Source of the DNA: Erysipelotrichaceae bacterium
Lineage (GTDB): Bacteria > Bacillota_I > Bacilli_A > Erysipelotrichales > Erysipelotrichaceae
Reading direction: 5' to 3'
Assembly (NCBI GenBank): GCA_003520745.1
Contig: DOUE01000025.1
Coordinates: 7,857 to 14,660, forward strand
Length of the DNA: 6,804 bases
The notes beneath the pieces are model-generated. The model saw only the letters and a program-made list of their open reading frames with translations, was not told where the DNA came from and did no database searches. Below are positions 1 through 6,387 of this stretch, piece by piece. Made by a program: the position numbers and the translations under genes. Positions within the stretch are counted from its first letter, which is position 1; each line of letters starts with the position of its first letter.

Positions 1-169
1 CTACGCTTTCGCCCACGTCATATCGTGCTTTGTCAGTATTGAGTTCCATAATTCGTCCTTTTGATTCGGCGGAATTGTCCGTATTGATGCATGCTGTCAA
101 AGATAGAAGAACGACGAGGATGATAACGATCATCCGGCGTTTTGGAAGGCGATGATTCGGGAAATCCAT
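1..169 (-). CDS. N-terminal fragment of a lipoprotein, possibly a secreted GH66 dextranase-type enzyme (cut by window edge)
   Basis: Only the first 56 codons are present; the gene runs off the left edge. What is seen: a start ATG at 169, a basic N-region (residues 5-12, PNHRLPKRR with M13 following), a hydrophobic core (residues 13-24) and a lipobox LTAC with the lipidated cysteine at residue 27. After this comes a short polar linker, then RIMELNTDKARYDVGESV (39-56). That stretch resembles residues 4-18 of the GH66 protein in this operon (KxxxNKxxYxxxExV pattern), the edge of a beta-sandwich domain that commonly precedes GH66 catalytic domains. The inference is a cell-surface glycan-active protein, perhaps an extracellular dextranase feeding the importer. 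Similar KxxYxxGExV strands occur in other Ig-like domains, so the enzyme class is tentative while the lipoprotein call is firm. The start lies 2 nt after the DexB stop (TAA CG ATG) with only a weak GAG-like ribosome site, suggesting translational coupling. An in-frame stop at 185-187 bars a longer N-terminus. Confidence 0.8.
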   Translation of the reverse strand, partial: MDFPNHRLPKRRMIVIILVVLLSLTACINTDNSAESKGRIMELNTDKARYDVGESV

Positions 170-171
170 CG

Positions 172-1788
172 TTATCGCTCGACTTCAACAACGAACGCTT
201 CATACGGCATCAGTTGGATCGTTTGTGTGATCGGACGGGATTGTGTCGAGATGACGGTTCCGATGATCTTCTTTTCAATCGTGTAGGTTAAAACGGATCG
301 GCTATAGTTGGCGACCACCAATAGACAACGTTGTCCGTCGTTTCTTTCATAGACGAAGAGACGGTCGTGGTCGGGCTCGAGAAGTGTGTATCGACCCTTT
401 TCGATCAACTCGCTATACGGGCTCTTCTTTCTGATTTGAATCAGCTTCTTGTAGAACGAGAAAACGGATTGTGGATCATCGACTTGCCGCTGAGCGTTGA
501 TTGTCGTGTAGTTGCCACAGAGCGGAAGCCAAGGTTCCCCGGTGGTGAAACCAGCGTTTTTACTGTCGTTCCACTGCATCGGAGATCGGACATTGTCCCT
601 ACCGAAACGGATGGCCGCAGCCATGAATTCCTTGTCCGTCAATACCTTGCGATCGATCACCAAATCCTGATAGGCATTCAATGTTTCGACATCGGTATAG
701 GTTTCCAATAATGGATAGCGGGCATTGGACATGCCCAATTCTTCACCTTGATAGATATACGGGGTCCCTTGCATGAAATATGAAATGACCGCGAACATTT
801 TGGCGGCTTCCGCCGGGTGAGTCAAATCATCATCCCATCTGGAAATGATCCGCGGCATGTCGTGGTTATTCCAGAACAATGAATTCCACCCGCAGTCCAT
901 CATTTCGTTTTGCCAATGGCTTAGTCCTTTTTTAAGCTGAACAAAATCAAGGGGTTTGGGGTTCCATTTCCCCAACCGTTCGTCCCAATCGATTTTCATA
1001 TGATCGAATTGGAAAATCATGCTGAATTCCGATCCGTCGGGGTCGGAATATTGTTTTGCGGTGGTCGTATCGACGTTCCAGCATTCACCGACCGTCAGTG
1101 TGTTTCGTGAGCCGAAGGTCGCCTTGTTCATCTCTTGGATGTACGGATGAAGCAGCGGTCCGTTCGCCGTCACCATGGATAACGGCTCTTTCCCGATGTA
1201 TTCGATGACATCGAATCGAAACCCGGCGATCCCGAGATCGAGCCAATCGTTCATCAACCGATAGATTTCTTTTCGAAGACTTTCGCTTTTCCAGTTCAAG
1301 TCCGGCATTTTTTTACTGAAGAGATGCAGATAATACTCTTGGGTCGATTCGTTAAACTCCCAAGCAGAGCCTGAAAAAACACTAACCAATGGGTTGGGTT
1401 CTTTCGACCAGACATAATAATCATGGGTTGCGTTATCCCTGCTTTTTCTTCCCTCGACAAACCAGGGATGTTCATCCGACGTATGGTTTAACACCAGGTC
1501 AAGCACGATCTTGATATGATGCTTCCTGGCTTCGTCGATCAATTCCTTCATGTCGTCGATCGATCCGAAGAGAGGATTGATCGAACGGTAGTCACTGATG
1601 TCGTAACCGTTATCATCCATCGGCGACGCAAAGACCGGTGACAGCCAAATCACATCGATGCCGAGATCCTCAAGGTAATCCAATTTACCGATGATCCCTT
1701 GCAGGTCACCGACACCATCGCCGTCCGAGTCCATGAAAGACTTGGGATAGACTTGATATACGACGGATTTCTTCCACCATTTTTCCAT
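172..1788 (-). CDS. dexB: GH13 glucan 1,6-alpha-glucosidase (DexB / oligo-1,6-glucosidase type)
   Basis: This 538-residue cytoplasmic enzyme should release glucose from the non-reducing ends of isomaltooligosaccharides and short dextrans. All GH13 conserved regions are visible: the calcium-type loop DSDGDGVGD (20-28), DLVLNH (97-102), GFRFDVI (189-195) with nucleophile D193, VGECW (233-237) with acid/base E235, and FWNNHDMPR (305-313) with the third carboxylate D310. Val194, directly after the nucleophile, is the residue that marks alpha-1,6 rather than alpha-1,4 specificity in this subfamily. Blocks such as SPMDDNGYDI (55-64), FSKKMPDLNW (157-166) and SNGP-like ANGPLLHPY (208-216) match my memory of streptococcal DexB, and the length is typical. 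There is no signal peptide. ATG 1788 was chosen because the family N-terminus (MEKWWKKSVVYQVYPKSF) begins there and GGTGA lies 5 nt upstream. A longer open frame to 1950 is out-of-frame ROK sequence. The ROK stop is 1 nt before this start. Trehalose-6-phosphate hydrolase or a maltose-type alpha-glucosidase are the alternatives; Val194 and the context argue against them. Confidence 0.93.
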   Translation of the reverse strand: MEKWWKKSVVYQVYPKSFMDSDGDGVGDLQGIIGKLDYLEDLGIDVIWLSPVFASPMDDNGYDISDYRSINPLFGSIDDMKELIDEARKHHIKIVLDLVLNHTSDEHPWFVEGRKSRDNATHDYYVWSKEPNPLVSVFSGSAWEFNESTQEYYLHLFSKKMPDLNWKSESLRKEIYRLMNDWLDLGIAGFRFDVIEYIGKEPLSMVTANGPLLHPYIQEMNKATFGSRNTLTVGECWNVDTTTAKQYSDPDGSEFSMIFQFDHMKIDWDERLGKWNPKPLDFVQLKKGLSHWQNEMMDCGWNSLFWNNHDMPRIISRWDDDLTHPAEAAKMFAVISYFMQGTPYIYQGEELGMSNARYPLLETYTDVETLNAYQDLVIDRKVLTDKEFMAAAIRFGRDNVRSPMQWNDSKNAGFTTGEPWLPLCGNYTTINAQRQVDDPQSVFSFYKKLIQIRKKSPYSELIEKGRYTLLEPDHDRLFVYERNDGQRCLLVVANYSRSVLTYTIEKKIIGTVISTQSRPITQTIQLMPYEAFVVEVER

Positions 1789-1789
1789 T

Positions 1790-2992
1790 TCAATCACCGA
1801 AAACCGAATTGAATTCACCGAGCAGGATCGAGTTGTTGACGATTTCGTTTGTGACGATCTGGGCCATTCCGATGACGAATTTCTCATTGACCAATACGGT
1901 GAAACAAATCTCCGTTTCCATCTTCGCTTTCTTATAGAACCAATTCTCATGAATGGTATCTCTTAAATAGGATTCCAATAATTCGGTGTCGACTTCTTTC
2001 TTGACCCCGATGATGATCCGCTGCGGATTCATCTGCATGATCAAATTGATGACGGCGATGCCCACATAGTTGTAGACCTCCAACATCGTTTCGTCAACGA
2101 TCGACTTATCGACTTCGTTCTCGCGGAAAACCTGATTGTAGGTGACCGACTTACCGATCTTCCGTTGAATGCGGTGTAAGACTTCATCTTCGTTGACATA
2201 CATTTCCAGACAGCCTTTTTGACCGCAGTAGCATTGTTTGCCTTCAGGGAACAAGATCTGATGACCGATTTCTCCGGCGCCTCCGAACTCTCCTCGATAA
2301 AGCTTGCCGTCGATGACGATGCCGGAACCGACGCCCTCCCCGACCGTCATACAGATGAAACTGTTGTGGTTGCGGCCGAACTCCGAATTGAACTGATACA
2401 TGGCAAAAGCATTCACATCGTTCTCGATGTAGATGTTGATGCCGAACTCGTCGAATAGATCATCCCGCAGGTGGATGTCGCTCCATCCCAAAAGGGTTGA
2501 AGAAACAAGTCTTCCGCTGTCGTCATCGACGATTCCGCTGATGGTGATCCCGATGGCATAGACACGCTCTTTGTCGATTTCCCGGATCGCGTCGAGAAGC
2601 AAGGGTTTGAAGTCTTCATAACGGATGCCCAAGGGAAAATCAATCACGGTCGTCGAAAGGATGGCCGGTGCGAGATTACAGAGGGCGACGATGAGTCTTG
2701 ACGCTTCGATCTTGACGCTGATGGTGAAACCGTAGTCATTGTTGAATCGTAGATTGATCGGTTTTCTGCCACCTGTGGACGTCCCGTCCCCGACCTCGAG
2801 GATCAGTCCGCTTTGAACCAAAGGATTGATGATCTTCGTGACCGTCGACTGCGCCAGTTTGATTTCTTTGCTGATCTCGGCCCGGCTGATGAGCTGATGT
2901 GAACGGATCGCATTGATGCAGTGATAGATATTGATGTCTTTTATGAGGTCCTTGTTTCCGGTTCGATTCTTGATGTTGCTGTTATCTTTCAT
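1790..2992 (-). CDS. ROK-family transcriptional repressor (NagC/XylR type)
   Basis: This 400-residue protein is a DNA-binding sugar sensor, probably the local regulator of the operon. A winged helix-turn-helix occupies about residues 20-80: SRAEISKEIKLAQSTVTKII (36-55), then the wing STGGRKP (72-78). A ROK sugar-kinase-like fold follows. Seen there are the sugar-binding ENDVNA with D192, the glycine-rich VGEGVGSG (217-224), GEIGH (240-244) and the zinc motif CYCGQKGC (254-261), giving likely ligands H244, C254, C256 and C261. The phosphate-binding DxGxT of true ROK kinases is replaced by VKIEAS (93-98), so it should bind but not phosphorylate sugar. By family knowledge the ligand would be a glucose-type sugar or oligosaccharide; the exact inducer is inferred only from the neighbours. 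The start ATG overlaps the 3' end of the GH66 gene by 11 nt and has no evident Shine-Dalgarno, so it probably depends on translation of GH66. The stop TGA is 1 nt before the DexB start. Confidence 0.93.
   Translation of the reverse strand: MKDNSNIKNRTGNKDLIKDINIYHCINAIRSHQLISRAEISKEIKLAQSTVTKIINPLVQSGLILEVGDGTSTGGRKPINLRFNNDYGFTISVKIEASRLIVALCNLAPAILSTTVIDFPLGIRYEDFKPLLLDAIREIDKERVYAIGITISGIVDDDSGRLVSSTLLGWSDIHLRDDLFDEFGINIYIENDVNAFAMYQFNSEFGRNHNSFICMTVGEGVGSGIVIDGKLYRGEFGGAGEIGHQILFPEGKQCYCGQKGCLEMYVNEDEVLHRIQRKIGKSVTYNQVFRENEVDKSIVDETMLEVYNYVGIAVINLIMQMNPQRIIIGVKKEVDTELLESYLRDTIHENWFYKKAKMETEICFTVLVNEKFVIGMAQIVTNEIVNNSILLGEFNSVFGD
1794..1798 (-). promoter_or_regulatory. Ribosome binding site of the dexB-type gene
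   Basis: GGTGA reads on the minus strand 5 nt upstream of the ATG at 1788 and lies inside the last codons of the ROK gene. It is a moderate match to the Shine-Dalgarno consensus and decides the start against the longer open frame. Confidence 0.6.
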
Positions 2993-4604
2993 AGGTCATG
3001 TACACCATGGTCCAGTAATGGATCTTTTCTATGGTGAATTCAACGGCTTCACCATGTTCATGCGCGACGATTCTGTGATCGAGTTTTATCATTCTTCCGC
3101 GATCATGGTCCGGGCTGGCAAGGAACACTTCCTTGATCTTTCTTGTATTCAAGATCCTGATCGTCGTGTCGATGACAGGTCGCGGGGTCTTTTTCTCATC
3201 ATACCAAACCATCTCGGTTTGATCGGTCAAATTGATCAGATTGATTAAGCTAAACTCTTTCGCCCTGCTTAAGACCGCATACAAATAACCTGGTTCCGCT
3301 TTGATGGATGTCGGTTGATTGATGTAGAAGTCCGTGTTGGTTCCGTCATAGCCTCCAAAGGAGGTATAGGACAGATCGACTTTGTCTTGGTAAAGTAATT
3401 CGCCATACTTCACGATGAAGTCGAGATACTGTTTGACGACCTTTCCGAACTCCGGACGATAATGCTTATAATCAACATAATAGGCATTGCTTAAGATCCC
3501 GTTGTCTTCCCCATAGAGTAAATTGTACGCCCCAAGTGAACTGCAGATCGCATGCAGAAAGAGTGCTCCGTTCTCAGCTGCTTGGGGATCCGTCTGATCC
3601 TTGAACGGGGGTAAATACGCAGCCAATACGACCGGTTTGCCCACTGCCCTGAGTTTACTTTCAATGATGATCCGACGAAGATCTTCATACGTGTTGTTTG
3701 GATTCCACACTTCGATATACACGACATCCTGCTTCGACTGGGCAATGGTTTCGATCGGCCAGTTGTTGACGTAGTTAAAGTCGATGAAAAGCTCTGGTTT
3801 CAATCCCTTGAGTTCATCCAAGACACGATTGATGAACTTCGGCAGTTCATTCTCAAAATCAAGTAAGCTTCCGTCGCTTCTCAGGGCATATTTTGGGAAC
3901 CCGTATTGGTCCAAATGGATCCCGTCGAAATCCTTGATGAGAATGGCTTTCTTGAATTCTTCGATGATGTGTGTTGCCCAAGGGCGATCGACCGAGATAT
4001 CCATCATCCCGATTTGATCGAGTAAAGCAAAGAACTTACCGTCCGTGCGATACATCAACTCATCCTTATGATGGTCGAAATAATCGTTCTCCGCGCCGTA
4101 AATGGCGCCATAGGCCACTGCGAACATGCCGTAACGATGACACAGATCGATCTTATCTTTCAATATACGGTTGTCGATTTTCCGACCGAAAAAGTCCGCG
4201 TAGACCATCTCATCGTTGATTAAGTCATCGTGTCGATACATCCAATCATAGAACTGGATCGTCGTCAGGTGATAATCGTTCAGTTGTTCGAAAATGAGCT
4301 CGTGATCGACATCGACCGTCGTAAAATTACTGACGAAGCCGTATCTTGGCACATCCGTCAGTTTAGCGACTACGTCGAACGCCGTCGTACAGCCATGCGC
4401 TTCCACGAAATAGCCGCCAAGCGGAAAAGCGCCAAGCGAGACTTCGTTTTTCCCCAAGACAAGTGACACATTCTTCTGTAGAACCAACTCGTTCAAGTGA
4501 TGGACCGCGATCGTGGCGGTTTCAACCTGGGTGGACGTTACGTTCAAGACCACGTCCTCACTCGGGCGATAGGCGCATTTATTCATCGTTATCTTTTGGA
4601 TCAT
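2982..4604 (-). CDS. GH66 family endo-dextranase-like enzyme, cytoplasmic
   Basis: This 540-residue glycoside hydrolase of family 66 (dextranases and cycloisomaltooligosaccharide glucanotransferases) acts on internal alpha-1,6 bonds. Likely layout: an N-terminal beta-sandwich (about 1-80), a (beta/alpha)8 catalytic barrel (about 85-415) and a C-terminal beta-sandwich (about 420-540). Family marks are FYDWMYRHD (118-126), FDGIHLDQYG (226-235) with probable nucleophile D232, and VVYIEVWNPN (294-303) with probable acid/base E298. The spacing of 66 residues is close to what I recall for characterised members. The extra carbohydrate-binding insertion of cyclodextran-forming enzymes is not evident, and the length fits the plain dextranase type. 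No signal peptide is present: the protein starts MIQKITMNKC and carries several lone cysteines (10, 72, 155), consistent with a cytoplasmic location. That is notable because the well-known members are secreted. GAAAGGG 6 nt upstream supports ATG 4604 over the in-frame ATG 4586. It lies 3 nt after the permease gene. Hydrolysis versus transglycosylation cannot be told from sequence. Confidence 0.9.
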   Translation of the reverse strand: MIQKITMNKCAYRPSEDVVLNVTSTQVETATIAVHHLNELVLQKNVSLVLGKNEVSLGAFPLGGYFVEAHGCTTAFDVVAKLTDVPRYGFVSNFTTVDVDHELIFEQLNDYHLTTIQFYDWMYRHDDLINDEMVYADFFGRKIDNRILKDKIDLCHRYGMFAVAYGAIYGAENDYFDHHKDELMYRTDGKFFALLDQIGMMDISVDRPWATHIIEEFKKAILIKDFDGIHLDQYGFPKYALRSDGSLLDFENELPKFINRVLDELKGLKPELFIDFNYVNNWPIETIAQSKQDVVYIEVWNPNNTYEDLRRIIIESKLRAVGKPVVLAAYLPPFKDQTDPQAAENGALFLHAICSSLGAYNLLYGEDNGILSNAYYVDYKHYRPEFGKVVKQYLDFIVKYGELLYQDKVDLSYTSFGGYDGTNTDFYINQPTSIKAEPGYLYAVLSRAKEFSLINLINLTDQTEMVWYDEKKTPRPVIDTTIRILNTRKIKEVFLASPDHDRGRMIKLDHRIVAHEHGEAVEFTIEKIHYWTMVYMTYER

Positions 4605-4607
4605 AGT

Positions 4608-5429
4608 TTACCCTTTCACTGAGCCGCTTAAGAAATCGCCTTTGATAAAGCGTTTCTGGAAGACGACGAAGAAGATGATGATCGGAACCAAGGCGATCAG
4701 CGTCGCTGCGAAAATCAAGCCCCAATCGGTTCCATGTTGTTGTCTGAACAGCTGGATGGCGATCGGGAGGGTCCGCATATCGACCGACTTGAGGATGGTC
4801 AACGCGCTGGAGAATTCGTCCCAGAAACCGGTAAAGGCAAAGATCGCGAATGTTCCCAACGCCGGTTTCGACAACGGCAGGATGATCCGGGTGAAAATCG
4901 TGAATCGCCCGGCACCATCGATGATGGCGCTGTCCTCGATCTCACGCGGGATGGATTGGAAGAATCCCCTAAGAAAGAAAGTGTTGTAAGCAATCCCCGC
5001 CCCGACGTAAAGCAAGATCAATCCGGCGTAACTGTCGACCAAGCCGATCGAATTGATGAACAAGAACTGAGGAACGATGTTCAGCAAGCCGGGTATCATC
5101 AGACTGAACAGATAGAGTCGAAACAGTTGCTCCTTGAACCGGAAGTTGAACCTGGCGAACGCATAGGCCGACATCGAAGATACGACCATGGCGGCGATGG
5201 TCGAAACCGTCGAAACGAACACCGAGTTCATGAAGTATTTCAGGAAGTTGTTCGACGCCAGCGCGGCGATGAAATTACCAAGATAAAGGGTTGCGGGAAT
5301 CAAAATCGGAGGATAGGGCATGATGTAGGAATCGGGGGTCATCGCCGTGGCGATCATGTACATGAACGGAAGTGCCGTCGAGATCGCAAACAAGATTAGG
5401 ACAAGATACATCAGTATTTTGCGGATCAT
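4608..5429 (-). CDS. ABC sugar transporter permease, MalG/MsmG type (CUT1 family)
   Basis: This 273-residue inner-membrane subunit of a carbohydrate ABC importer forms the translocation pore with the permease encoded just upstream. The sequence shows six probable membrane segments: about 5-29, 66-90, 103-125, 135-157, 195-212 and 240-258. The cytoplasmic coupling loop is IEDSAIIDGAGRFTIFTRII (164-183), a variant of the EAA motif with DGA at 171-173 followed by LPLSKP; it docks onto the ATPase. The C-terminus KGDFLSGSVKG is typical of MalG-type proteins, which end in a conserved G(A)VKG tail. The ATG at 5429 overlaps the preceding TGA (ATGA), and AAGGAGGGG lies 5 nt upstream. Substrate choice cannot be read from the permease; isomaltooligosaccharides are inferred from the GH66 and GH13 neighbours. 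No ATPase gene lies beside it. Confidence 0.95.
   Translation of the reverse strand: MIRKILMYLVLILFAISTALPFMYMIATAMTPDSYIMPYPPILIPATLYLGNFIAALASNNFLKYFMNSVFVSTVSTIAAMVVSSMSAYAFARFNFRFKEQLFRLYLFSLMIPGLLNIVPQFLFINSIGLVDSYAGLILLYVGAGIAYNTFFLRGFFQSIPREIEDSAIIDGAGRFTIFTRIILPLSKPALGTFAIFAFTGFWDEFSSALTILKSVDMRTLPIAIQLFRQQHGTDWGLIFAATLIALVPIIIFFVVFQKRFIKGDFLSGSVKG
4611..4617 (-). promoter_or_regulatory. Ribosome binding site of the GH66 gene
   Basis: GAAAGGG on the minus strand ends 6 nt before ATG 4604 and lies within the last codons of the upstream permease gene. It favours the first of two in-frame ATGs (4604 rather than 4586). Confidence 0.7.
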
Positions 5430-6334
5430 AGTTGCCCCTCCTTATATCCCATGTTCAGGAATTTCTGTTGACCCATGGCCAGGATGAAGATGAAGACGCC
5501 GACGACGACTGAAAGTGCCGAGGAGTATCCGATTTGGAAGTCGGTGAAGGCGACTTTATACATGTAGGACAGCAGGACTTGCGTCCTGCCCATAGGGGCT
5601 CCGTTGGTCATGACATAGACTTGCGTGAAGACATTGAAGGAGCCAACCAACAGATTCGTCATGATGAAGAAAGTAACGGGCTTTAACAGAGGAATTGTTA
5701 TGAACCTGACTTTCTGTATGATGTTGGCGCCATCAATGTCCGCCGCCTCGTAATAGGATCGATCGATGCCTTGGAGTCCAGCCAGAAACACAACCATGTT
5801 CCAACCGATGCCTTTCCAAACCGCCAAAATCCATATGACGGCGTTAGCCGTCCAACGATTCGAGAACCAGGAGATCGAGGTTTCGATGAGATTCGCCTTT
5901 AGTAATAGATAGTTGATCAAACCGGCATCCCCCGACTCGAAGAGATATCTGAAGATCAGTGAAACGATAAGCCAGCTCGTGATGACGGGGATATAGAAAA
6001 GGATTCTGAACAGGAAGGATCCTTTGATCTTCGTATTGATGATGATGGCCAGGATCAATCCGATGGCCATTTGAGGCAGTATCGTTACGACCGCATACGC
6101 GGCCGTATTGATAAAAGCATCCCAGAACATCTTGTCTTTGAAAACCCGGATATAATTGTCGATTCCGGTGAACGTATTCATTTTATCCAGGAAAATATTA
6201 TAGTCGGATAAGCTCATGTAGAAATTCTTGGCGATCGGATAGAAAATAAAGATCAAGAGAAGAATGAAACCGGGAAGCAAAAAGGGTAACACCTCTAATT
6301 CATTACGATATTTATATTTTAGAGATTTCTTCAT
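5426..6334 (-). CDS. ABC sugar transporter permease, MalF/MsmF/UgpA type (CUT1 family)
   Basis: This 302-residue integral membrane subunit is the first of the permease pair. A short basic start (MKKSLKYKYR) is followed by six probable membrane segments: about 15-37, 73-99, 107-130, 162-186, 213-235 and 273-291. The early FLLPGFILLLIFIFYPI (18-34) is the usual opening of MsmF/UgpA-like permeases. These are shorter than Escherichia coli MalF because they lack its large periplasmic loop. The coupling loop YYEAADIDGANIIQKVRFIT (194-213) is a textbook EAA motif, with EAA at 196-198 and DGA at 201-203, followed by IPLLKP. GGGAGG lies 4 nt before ATG 6334. The gene follows the binding-protein gene after a 53-nt gap with a stem-loop, and its TGA overlaps the next ATG. 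The imported sugar is inferred from the operon as an alpha-1,6-glucooligosaccharide. Confidence 0.95.
   Translation of the reverse strand: MKKSLKYKYRNELEVLPFLLPGFILLLIFIFYPIAKNFYMSLSDYNIFLDKMNTFTGIDNYIRVFKDKMFWDAFINTAAYAVVTILPQMAIGLILAIIINTKIKGSFLFRILFYIPVITSWLIVSLIFRYLFESGDAGLINYLLLKANLIETSISWFSNRWTANAVIWILAVWKGIGWNMVVFLAGLQGIDRSYYEAADIDGANIIQKVRFITIPLLKPVTFFIMTNLLVGSFNVFTQVYVMTNGAPMGRTQVLLSYMYKVAFTDFQIGYSSALSVVVGVFIFILAMGQQKFLNMGYKEGQL
5435..5443 (-). promoter_or_regulatory. Strong ribosome binding site of the MalG-type permease gene
   Basis: AAGGAGGGG on the minus strand lies 5 nt before ATG 5429. It is the best Shine-Dalgarno match in the window and sits inside the end of the upstream permease gene, so the two permeases are translated as a coupled pair. 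Confidence 0.85.
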
Positions 6335-6338
6335 TTTG

Positions 6339-6344
6339 CCTCCC
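6339..6344 (-). promoter_or_regulatory. Ribosome binding site of the MalF-type permease gene
   Basis: GGGAGG on the minus strand is separated by CAAA from ATG 6334. It begins about 9 nt after the upstream stem-loop, so the hairpin and the ribosome site are close together. Confidence 0.75.
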
Positions 6345-6353
6345 GCTTTTAGA

Positions 6354-6372
6354 AAAGACCACGAGGGTCTTT
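6354..6372 (-). terminator. Small stem-loop between binding-protein and permease genes (partial terminator or mRNA stabiliser)
   Basis: On the minus strand AAAGACC, loop CTCGT, then GGTCTTT forms a 7-bp perfect stem, extendable by one G-U pair. It starts 15 nt after the binding-protein stop and is followed by TCTAAAA, so the T-run is short and interrupted. The stem is only moderately stable. The position matches the common arrangement in sugar ABC operons in which a 3' hairpin protects the binding-protein message or partly stops transcription, giving far more binding protein than permease. Full termination seems unlikely because the downstream genes have no promoter that I can see. Confidence 0.55.
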
Positions 6373-6387
6373 CAAGATACGATCAAC

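Noticed and set aside
331..711. 126-codon open frame on the plus strand
   Set aside because: Antisense to the well-conserved C-terminal half of the GH13 gene; no domain, no supporting ribosome site or neighbour on that strand.
1789..1950. 54-codon N-terminal extension of the GH13 open frame starting at 1950
   Set aside because: It is the 3' end of the ROK gene read in another frame, has a serine/arginine-rich, non-family composition, and the GH13 family N-terminus with a ribosome site begins at 1788.
1790..2992. ROK protein as a glucokinase
   Set aside because: It has a winged helix-turn-helix and a degenerate DxGxT motif.
2931..3248. Plus-strand open frame with a hydrophobic start across the ROK/GH66 junction
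   Set aside because: Antisense to two confidently identified genes; the apparent leader is a frame artefact.
2982..4604. GH66 protein as a cycloisomaltooligosaccharide glucanotransferase
   Set aside because: Too short, and without the internal carbohydrate-binding insertion expected for that type.
4734..5399. 221-codon open frame on the plus strand
   Set aside because: It is antisense to the MalG-type permease over its whole length. Its low-complexity charged composition (D, R, Q, E) is what the complement of a hydrophobic membrane gene gives, with no recognisable domain.
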